From: Acidimicrobiaceae bacterium
GTDB taxonomy: Bacteria > Actinomycetota > Acidimicrobiia > Acidimicrobiales > Ilumatobacteraceae
Assembly: GCA_024641005.1 (NCBI GenBank)
Contig: JAHEDX010000001.1
Location: 1-64,000 of the forward strand
Length of the DNA stretch: 64,000 bases
Direction: 5' to 3'
Part shown: positions 59,078-64,000 of the stretch, in pieces
How positions within the stretch are numbered: position 1 is the stretch's first letter
Layout of the letters: each line of letters opens with the position of its first letter
Made by a program: the position numbers and the translations under genes
Notes under the pieces: model-generated
What the model saw: only the letters and a program-made list of their open reading frames with translations
What the model was told of the DNA's origin: nothing
Database searches by the model: none

Positions 59078-60712
59078 TCAAGGTCCGGTGAGCAGCATCG
59101 TGCTGCTGGGCACGCCACCGCCGCTCGAGACCAGGGCGACGCGGGCGTCGGTCACCTGACGCCCGTCCGCTCGGCCTCGTAACTGCAACACGGCTTCGTG
59201 CAGATACCCGAAGCCGTGTGTCCTGCCCGCCGAGAGCTGGCCGCCGTGAGGGTTGAGCGGCAGACTGCCGCTGAGCGAGATGCGGCTGCCGTCGCCGATG
59301 AAGTCGCTCGCCTCGCCGAGCCCGCAGAAGCCGAGCGCTTCGATCCACGAGAGACAGTTGAACGTGAACCCGTCGTACAGCAGGGCGACGTCGACATCAT
59401 CGGTCGTCAGGTCGGTACGCGACCACAGATGGGCGGCGGGGCCCATCAACTGTGGCTCGTGCGTGATCGTGCCCTGGTCCCACGAGATCCGCTCGATGAT
59501 CTGGGTGCCGACCGCTTCGATCCGGATCGGCGGCTGCCGTAGGTCGGCGCTGGTGTCGGCTGCCGACACGATGAACGCGATCGAGCCGTCACATGGAACG
59601 TCGCAGTCGTACAGACCGAACGGCGTCGAGATCATCCGCGCCGACAGGTAATCGTCCATCGTCATCGGGTCGCGGTAGATCGCGGCCGGATTGAGCGCGG
59701 CGTTGTTGCGGGCGTTGACAGCGATCCGCCCGAGTACGTCGCGGCTGGCGCCGTAGTGGTGCAGATAGTTGTTGGCGTACATGCCGATCCAGTTGGCGGC
59801 CGACACGGCGCCGAACGGCATCCGGTAGGCGAGCATGTCGCCGGTCACCCTGCCGGTGTGAGCAGCGGTCCGGGGGAGCGAAGCGCTGGTGGACTCCCAC
59901 ACCGTGCGATAACAGAGCACGTGGCGACACATGCCGGATGCGACGGCCATCATCGCTGCGATGAGCGCACCGGCCTGTCCTGGGATCTCGGCGCCACCAT
60001 TGATCCAGGTCGGCCGGATCCTCAGCGATTCCTCGACCGGGGTGATGCCACCCTCCGAGTGCCCGCCGTCATAGCCGCCGGCACCTGGGTAGGTCGACAA
60101 GCCGTCGATGTCGTCGAGCGTGAGGCCGGCGTCGTCGATGGCGGTCAGGCACGCTTGGACGGTGAGCCCGACCGGATCGGCCATCAGCCGACGACCGATC
60201 TGCGATGTGCCGATCCCGCTGATGACGGAATGATGCTCGAACTTGGCGGTGCCCGACATCGGCCGCACCGACGAGCGGATGTCGGGGTCCGGTGCTGTCG
60301 GAGCCGGATCGGCGCCCGGAATCGGCTGGAACATCGGCAGCCACACGTCGTCGTACTGCTCGAAGACCACCTGAACCCGCATCCCGATCCCCACGTCTGC
60401 GGGATCACAGCCGATGATGTTGGTGGTGAGCCGCACCCTGGGGTCCTCGTCGATCGCCACGATCGCGATCACATAGGGCGGTGGCAGGTCGGGCAGCCAG
60501 GGATGAGCGTTGATCGTGAAGCCGACCACGGTCGCTGCGCCGTCGACCGCCGCCACCTCGGTCTCGGTCGAGTGACACTCGGCGCACACCGGGCCAGGGG
60601 GGTGCCGAAGCGTGCCGCACGAGCTACACCGCTGGAATCGCAGGTGTCCGTCGGCACCCGAGGTCCAGAAGAATGCGTTCCAAGGCGTCAGCTCCGGGAG
60701 TGGCCGGGGCAT
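59078..60712 (-). CDS. DUF35-thiolase fusion (natural Ltp2-type retro-aldolase fusion)
   Basis: A 544-residue single chain. Residues 1-130 are a DUF35 domain: zinc ribbon C29, C32, C43 and C46 (CSSCG, CAEC) and an OB fold (ATVVGFTINAHPW, VRLTTNIIGC, GMRVQVVFEQY). A Pro/Ala/Asp linker at 131-160 leads to a thiolase-like domain (160-544) with NGGAEIPGQAGALIAAMMAV lacking the nucleophile Cys, LLYDGFTFNCLSWIEALGFC and HGGQLSAGRTHGFGYLHEA. Elsewhere DUF35 and the Ltp2 thiolase are two proteins in one complex. There is no stop or frameshift between them. It follows the PPOX gene by 1 nt. Confidence 0.88.
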   Translation of the reverse strand: MPRPLPELTPWNAFFWTSGADGHLRFQRCSSCGTLRHPPGPVCAECHSTETEVAAVDGAATVVGFTINAHPWLPDLPPPYVIAIVAIDEDPRVRLTTNIIGCDPADVGIGMRVQVVFEQYDDVWLPMFQPIPGADPAPTAPDPDIRSSVRPMSGTAKFEHHSVISGIGTSQIGRRLMADPVGLTVQACLTAIDDAGLTLDDIDGLSTYPGAGGYDGGHSEGGITPVEESLRIRPTWINGGAEIPGQAGALIAAMMAVASGMCRHVLCYRTVWESTSASLPRTAAHTGRVTGDMLAYRMPFGAVSAANWIGMYANNYLHHYGASRDVLGRIAVNARNNAALNPAAIYRDPMTMDDYLSARMISTPFGLYDCDVPCDGSIAFIVSAADTSADLRQPPIRIEAVGTQIIERISWDQGTITHEPQLMGPAAHLWSRTDLTTDDVDVALLYDGFTFNCLSWIEALGFCGLGEASDFIGDGSRISLSGSLPLNPHGGQLSAGRTHGFGYLHEAVLQLRGRADGRQVTDARVALVSSGGGVPSSTMLLTGP

Positions 60713-60713
60713 G

Positions 60714-61190
60714 TCAGAGGCCCGCCAGTTTGCGGAAGTCCCAACTGGTGATCTTGTCGGGGGTGATCCGCACCCAGGCGTGCCGACCGTCGGGCATGAA
60801 CGCGCCGTCGGAGTACTTCTGTCCGAACCGCTGCTCGGCGTCGGCGACGGTCGGGTCCGAGGTGTCGGTGCGCGGCACCTCACCGACGCTTTCGACCCGT
60901 CCGTTCAGCTCGACGCCACGCAACTCCATGTAGTCGTCTCCGGCGTCGATCACCACAGCGACTCGCGGGTCGCGCATCAGGTCGGTCCAGCGCTGGCTCT
61001 TCACGATCGAGTTGAGCCACAGCGCCGAGCCGTCCCACACGAACCAGAGCGGAGCGACATGCGGTGCGCCGTCGGCGCCGACGGTGGCGACGCGACAGGT
61101 GCGCTCGGTCGCGAGGAACTCGTCGACTTCGGTCGGGGTCATTGCGATCTTGCGACCGCGGCGCTGACGCTCGTGGGGTGACGTGGTCAT
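60714..61190 (-). CDS. PPOX-family flavin/F420-dependent oxidoreductase
   Basis: A 158-residue split-barrel protein of the pyridoxamine-phosphate oxidase-like family: TEVDEFLATERTCRVATVGA, APHVAPLWFVWDGSALWLNS, DLMRDPRVAVVIDAGDDYME and VELNGRVESVGE. In actinomycetes many members bind F420 or FMN and reduce quinone-like or enone substrates. The second of two adjacent ATGs (61188-61190) has the better spacing to GAGAGG. Its TGA is 1 nt from the ATG of the DUF35-thiolase fusion, so the two form an operon behind the operator at 61210-61225. Confidence 0.85.
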   Translation of the reverse strand: MTTSPHERQRRGRKIAMTPTEVDEFLATERTCRVATVGADGAPHVAPLWFVWDGSALWLNSIVKSQRWTDLMRDPRVAVVIDAGDDYMELRGVELNGRVESVGEVPRTDTSDPTVADAEQRFGQKYSDGAFMPDGRHAWVRITPDKITSWDFRKLAGL

Positions 61191-61209
61191 CATCTTCCTC
61201 TCGACCGAC

Positions 61210-61225
61210 TTGACAATACTGTCAG
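61210..61225. promoter_or_regulatory. Operator palindrome, TGACA-N4-TGTCA family
   Basis: TTGACAATACTGTCAG, perfect core TGACA-ATAC-TGTCA, 19 nt from the PPOX start. Confidence 0.6.
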
Positions 61226-61289
61226 GCGGTCGCTCTGTCGCCATCGAGCCGATCGGGCGCCCCGCAGGAGTTCTGCGATCCGTGGCGGC

Positions 61290-62060
61290 TCAGACGTGGA
61301 TGCTGAGACCTCCGCCGACCCGCAGGGTCTCGGCAGTCACGAACTTGGCTCGATCCGACACGAGGAACAGCATTGCCTCGACGACGTCCTGCTCCTCGCC
61401 GTCACGGCCGATCACCTGGGTCGCCTTGACCATGTCGACGACCGCCTCGGGCAACTCGGCCCGGATCGTGTCGGTGAAGATCAGCCCGGGAGCGATGGCG
61501 TTGACCCTGATGCCGTCGCCGCCCAGTTCGCGCGCCGACGTGACGGTGACGCCGCGAACGGCGAGCTTCGAGATGCCGTACGCGGTCTGGCAGCCGTCCG
61601 CGGCCGCGGACGAGATGTTGACGATCGAGGCGCCCGGGCGGCCCTTCATCACTGGAGCGGCCGCGAGGGTGCAGATGATCGTGCCCATCAGGTTCACGTC
61701 GAACAGGCTGCGCAGCTTGTCGATGCCCGAGTTGGCCATCGGTTCGTTGAAGGCCTGTGAGTGCAGCCCGGCGTTGTTGATCAGGATGTCGACCCCGCCG
61801 AGCCGTTCGACGACATCGTCGAACATAGCTGCCACCTGGTGCTCGTCGCTGACGTCGCAGTCGTACGAGGTCGCCTCGCCACCGGCCGCCCTGATCTCGG
61901 ATGCGACGCGCTCGCCGGCGGCTGGGTCGATGTCGGCCAGCACCACGTGCGCACCCCGTGCTGCGAGGGACCGGCCGAACGCCTCACCGAAGCCGCGCCC
62001 GCCGCCGGTGATCACGGCCACCCGGCCCTGGTGCTCGTGCGCTGGTTCGGGTTGTTCCAC
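61290..62060 (-). CDS. Short-chain dehydrogenase/reductase
   Basis: A 256-residue SDR: RVAVITGGGRGFGEAFGRSL, VVLADIDPAAGERVA, NNAGLHSQAFNEP, VNISSAAADGCQTAYGISK (Ser, Tyr, Lys) and the tail KFVTAETLRVGGGLSI. GTG at 62058-62060 has a GAGGAG Shine-Dalgarno and is preferred to the in-frame start at 62093. Divergent from the exporter gene, with two TGACA-family operators in the shared 127 nt. It resembles hydroxysteroid and hydroxyacyl dehydrogenases in general; substrate unknown. Confidence 0.86.
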   Translation of the reverse strand: MEQPEPAHEHQGRVAVITGGGRGFGEAFGRSLAARGAHVVLADIDPAAGERVASEIRAAGGEATSYDCDVSDEHQVAAMFDDVVERLGGVDILINNAGLHSQAFNEPMANSGIDKLRSLFDVNLMGTIICTLAAAPVMKGRPGASIVNISSAAADGCQTAYGISKLAVRGVTVTSARELGGDGIRVNAIAPGLIFTDTIRAELPEAVVDMVKATQVIGRDGEEQDVVEAMLFLVSDRAKFVTAETLRVGGGLSIHV

Positions 62061-62097
62061 GTCGTCTCCTCGTTCGGTCGGCTGCCGATCCACGGAC

Positions 62098-62113
62098 CTG
62101 ACATCATCGTCAA
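62098..62113. promoter_or_regulatory. Operator palindrome, TGACA-N4-TGTCA family
   Basis: CTGACATCATCGTCAA, core TGACA-TCAT-CGTCA with one inner mismatch, 37 nt from the SDR start and in the divergent region with the exporter. Confidence 0.5.
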
Positions 62114-62149
62114 GTTACAGGCTGTGCAGGGCCCCGTCGAAGGCGCACG

Positions 62150-62167
62150 GTTGACGGGGCCGTCAAC
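62150..62167. promoter_or_regulatory. Operator palindrome, TGACA-N4-TGTCA family (TTGACG variant, 18 nt)
   Basis: GTTGACGGGGCCGTCAAC has perfect 8-nt arms GTTGACGG and CCGTCAAC, 20 nt before the exporter GTG start. With the site at 62098 each divergent gene seems to have its own copy. Confidence 0.55.
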
Positions 62168-62187
62168 TGACGGCCTACTGTTCCTTC

Positions 62188-63708
62188 GTGGAGCAGCTCT
62201 CGCACAGCCAGGTGATGCGCGTGCTGTACGGCCTCATGTCGGGAATGTTCCTGGCCGCGGTCGAGTCGACGATCGTCGCCACCGCGGCACCGACGATCGT
62301 CGAGGACCTCGGCGGCATCAACCTGATCAGCTGGATGTTCACGGCGTACATGCTGACGACGACCGTGAGTTCGGCCCTGTGGGGCAAGCTCAGCGACCTG
62401 GTCGGTCGACGGCCGACCTACCTCGCCGCGATCACGATCTTCATCGCGGGTTCGCTGCTGTGCGGCATCTCCCAGAACATGGTGCAGCTCATCGTGTTCC
62501 GCGGCGTGCAAGGAATCGGCGGTGGCGGTCTCACGGCGCTGAGCTTCACGATCATGGCCGACGTGTTGGCGCCCCGGCAGCGTGGTCGCTACGTCGGCTA
62601 CTTCTCGGCCACGTTCGCTGCCGGGAGCGTGATCGGCCCACTCGTGGGCGGGTTCCTCGTCGACGCCTTCCACTGGCGCGTCGTGTTCCTGCTCAACCTG
62701 CCGTTGGGGATGATCGCCATGGTGGTCTCGGCGAGTGCGCTGCGCGGTGTCGGCGGGCGACGGGAGGCGAAACTCGACATCGCCGGCGCGCTGACGTTGT
62801 CCGGTTCGATCGTGTGCCTGCTGCTCGCCGCGGTGTGGGGCGGCAACGTCTACGGGTGGGCGTCCCCGACGATCGTCGCGCTGCTCGTCGGGTCCGTGGT
62901 GCTCGGGGTCGGCTTCGTCATGGTCGAGCAACGCGCGGCGGAACCCGTGATCGCGATGCGGCTGCTCACCAATCGCACGCTGGTGATGTCGATGGTCATC
63001 GCTGCGTTGACATCGATCCCGTTCCAGGCAGCGATCGTCTTCTTGCCGTTGTTCCTCCAGACGGTGCACGGTGACAGCGTCAGCGGGTCGGGGCTGCAAC
63101 TCGCTCCGTTGATGGTGATGATGAGCGTCGGTTCGATCTGGGCCGGCCGACGGGTGTCGGACACCGGCCGATATCGGGCGCTGTTGCTGGGAGGGCTGGT
63201 GCTGTTCCTGCTCGTGACGGTCTGGATCTCGACGCTCGCCACGGCGACATCCACGGCGACGGTGCTGTTGATGATGGTGTCGTTGGGCTTGGCGTTCGGC
63301 ATCGTGTCTCCGATCATCAACGTGACGGCCCAGAACGCGATGCCAGTGGCGGATCTCGGCGCGGCGAGTTCTGCGCTGATGACGTTCCGGGCGCTCGGGG
63401 CGACGTTGGGGATCGCCGGGGTGGGTTCGATCCTGTTGACGCGGTTGCGCTCGGGCGTGGCGGAACTCCCCGGCAGCGAGGGGCTCGACATCGGTGCGCT
63501 CGCCTCCGGGCCGGACACGATCGCCCAGCTGGACGAACCGTTGAGGTCGGGGGTGATCGATGCGATGAGCCACTCGATCGCCACCGCGATGAGCGTCGGC
63601 ATCCCACTCCTCGTGATCGCCCTCGTGGCGTGGTATTTCCTCCCAGAACTACCGCTCAGGGATCACACCGACATCGAAGTCACGAAAGGTGCCAGGCACG
63701 TTTCGTAA
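62188..63708 (+). CDS. DHA2-type MFS multidrug/metabolite exporter
   Basis: A 506-residue major facilitator protein of the 14-helix DHA2 (EmrB/QacA-like) type: first helix with FLAAVESTIVATAAPTIVED, loop motif GKLSDLVGRRPTY, the antiporter motif in GSVIGPLVGGFLVDAFHWRV, and many later helices (IVALLVGSVVLGVGFVMV, MSMVIAALTSIPFQAAIVF). It likely exports a toxic substrate or intermediate with proton exchange. GTG at 62188 is the start. Its last eight codons (TKGARHVS) and stop lie in the REP-like palindrome 63682-63736, so the native end was probably altered by that element. Confidence 0.9.
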   Translation: MEQLSHSQVMRVLYGLMSGMFLAAVESTIVATAAPTIVEDLGGINLISWMFTAYMLTTTVSSALWGKLSDLVGRRPTYLAAITIFIAGSLLCGISQNMVQLIVFRGVQGIGGGGLTALSFTIMADVLAPRQRGRYVGYFSATFAAGSVIGPLVGGFLVDAFHWRVVFLLNLPLGMIAMVVSASALRGVGGRREAKLDIAGALTLSGSIVCLLLAAVWGGNVYGWASPTIVALLVGSVVLGVGFVMVEQRAAEPVIAMRLLTNRTLVMSMVIAALTSIPFQAAIVFLPLFLQTVHGDSVSGSGLQLAPLMVMMSVGSIWAGRRVSDTGRYRALLLGGLVLFLLVTVWISTLATATSTATVLLMMVSLGLAFGIVSPIINVTAQNAMPVADLGAASSALMTFRALGATLGIAGVGSILLTRLRSGVAELPGSEGLDIGALASGPDTIAQLDEPLRSGVIDAMSHSIATAMSVGIPLLVIALVAWYFLPELPLRDHTDIEVTKGARHVS

Positions 63709-63736
63709 CTGACGAAACGTGCCTGGCACCTTTCGT
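63682..63736. repeat. REP-like palindrome, copy 6: inverted dimer
   Basis: Two 25-nt units, 63682-63706 and 63712-63736, that are exact reverse complements of each other, separated by AACTG. Each unit has one arm changed from ACGAAACGTGCC to ACGAAAGGTGCC, and the change is mirrored between the units. It includes the exporter's stop codon and ends 4 nt before the stop of the convergent P450. Confidence 0.88.
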
Positions 63737-63739
63737 CAG

Positions 63740-64000
63740 TCAGGGCCAGCTGAGGGTGAGATCCTTGACGTGGCGCAGGCCTGGCGGGAACTCGAGTTCC
63801 TCGTGGCCGGGCTTGATGCCGTACTCGGGGATCCGCTTGTGCCATTCGGCGAGCGCGATCCGCAGTTCGCGGCGAGCCAGATGGGACCCGAGGCAACGAT
63901 GGACACCGGCGCCGAATGCGATGTGGCGGTTGCTCTCGCGGTCGAAGCGGACCTCGTCACCGTCGGGGAACTCGGCCGGGTCGATGTTCGCGGCCCCGTA
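63740..64000 (-). CDS. Cytochrome P450, C-terminal part (cut by window edge)
   Basis: The last 86 residues of a P450: a segment with AANIDPAEFPDG, the haem loop FGAGVHRCLGSHLARRELR with the cysteine ligand, and the end HEELEFPPGLRHVKDLTLSW. It is very similar to the end of the P450 at 23288-24511 (FGGGVHRCLGSHLARRELR, GLRHFQNLMLSW), so the two are close paralogues. The start lies beyond the right edge. Convergent with the exporter, with the dimeric REP-like palindrome between their stops. Confidence 0.93.
   Translation of the reverse strand, partial: YGAANIDPAEFPDGDEVRFDRESNRHIAFGAGVHRCLGSHLARRELRIALAEWHKRIPEYGIKPGHEELEFPPGLRHVKDLTLSWP

Noticed and set aside
2453-62167. TTGACA arms read simply as -35 promoter boxes
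   Set aside because: The second arm (TGTCAA or variants) is kept at a fixed spacing of four in fourteen sites, which a -35 box does not require; overlap with a -35 box at some sites remains possible.
62110-63573. 487-codon minus-strand frame opposite the exporter
   Set aside because: Composition is Arg/His/Asp/Gln-rich and featureless; the plus-strand MFS protein explains the region.
4309-63736. REP-like palindromes as ordinary rho-independent terminators only
   Set aside because: There is no T-tract, one copy is between divergent genes, and one is an inverted dimer; a repeat-element origin explains them better, although some may also terminate transcription.

Overview
The window is high-GC DNA packed with CoA-thioester, redox and ring-degradation genes. 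Short or overlapping junctions, frequent GTG starts, an F420-type LLM oxidoreductase, a mycofactocin-type SDR, paired acyl-CoA dehydrogenases, Ltp2/DUF35-type retro-aldolases and P450/3Fe-4S ferredoxin pairs point to an actinomycete that degrades lipids, steroids, terpenoids or aromatics. An Acidimicrobiia (Ilumatobacter-like) origin is my inference, not something shown by a marker gene. I find no rRNA, tRNA, CRISPR, IS element or phage gene, and no stretch above 300 bases without a gene.

Layout. 0-8 kb: an LLM oxidoreductase/acyl-CoA dehydrogenase operon, three SDRs, and a cupin/CoA-transferase/alcohol dehydrogenase operon. 8-9.6 kb: an amidohydrolase and a small unknown protein. 9.6-16.3 kb: a six-gene minus-strand operon led by a GntR/FCD regulator (amidohydrolase, isocitrate-lyase-type lyase, alpha/beta hydrolase, homogentisate-dioxygenase-like cupin, PrpF isomerase). 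Together these could oxygenate, isomerise, hydrate and split an unknown acid. 16.6-33.4 kb: a SnoaL-like protein with a double CaiB protein, another amidohydrolase, a P450 with an acyl-CoA dehydrogenase pair, two AMP-forming ligases, SDRs, a second copy of the cupin, and an isochorismatase-like protein with altered catalytic residues. 33.6-46 kb: DUF35, amidohydrolase, Ltp2-like thiolase, DUF2889, crotonases and a true thiolase, then a branched-chain-type ABC importer whose two permeases and first ATPase are one polypeptide. 46-64 kb: SDRs, ferredoxin-P450, a TetR regulator, mycofactocin-type SDR with aldehyde dehydrogenase, an APH-like protein, MarR, a VOC/amidohydrolase/crotonase operon, a fused DUF35-thiolase, a PPOX protein, a DHA2-type exporter and the end of a second P450.

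Regulation. Fourteen palindromes of the form TGACA-N4-TGTCA (some degenerate) lie just upstream of genes in 2-8 kb and 34-62 kb, often only 9-25 nt before the start codon. I saw none between 8 and 34 kb, where a different element (CAACTGT half sites; best copy CAACTGTCGACAGTTG) sits at the GntR gene and at two divergent promoters. The window thus looks like two interleaved regulons, the 8-34 kb block having its own control. A REP-like palindrome (ACGAAACGTGCC-W-GGCACGTTTCGT) occurs at six intergenic loci, all outside 6-33 kb; several copies overlap stop codons, and one supplies the last residues of the exporter.
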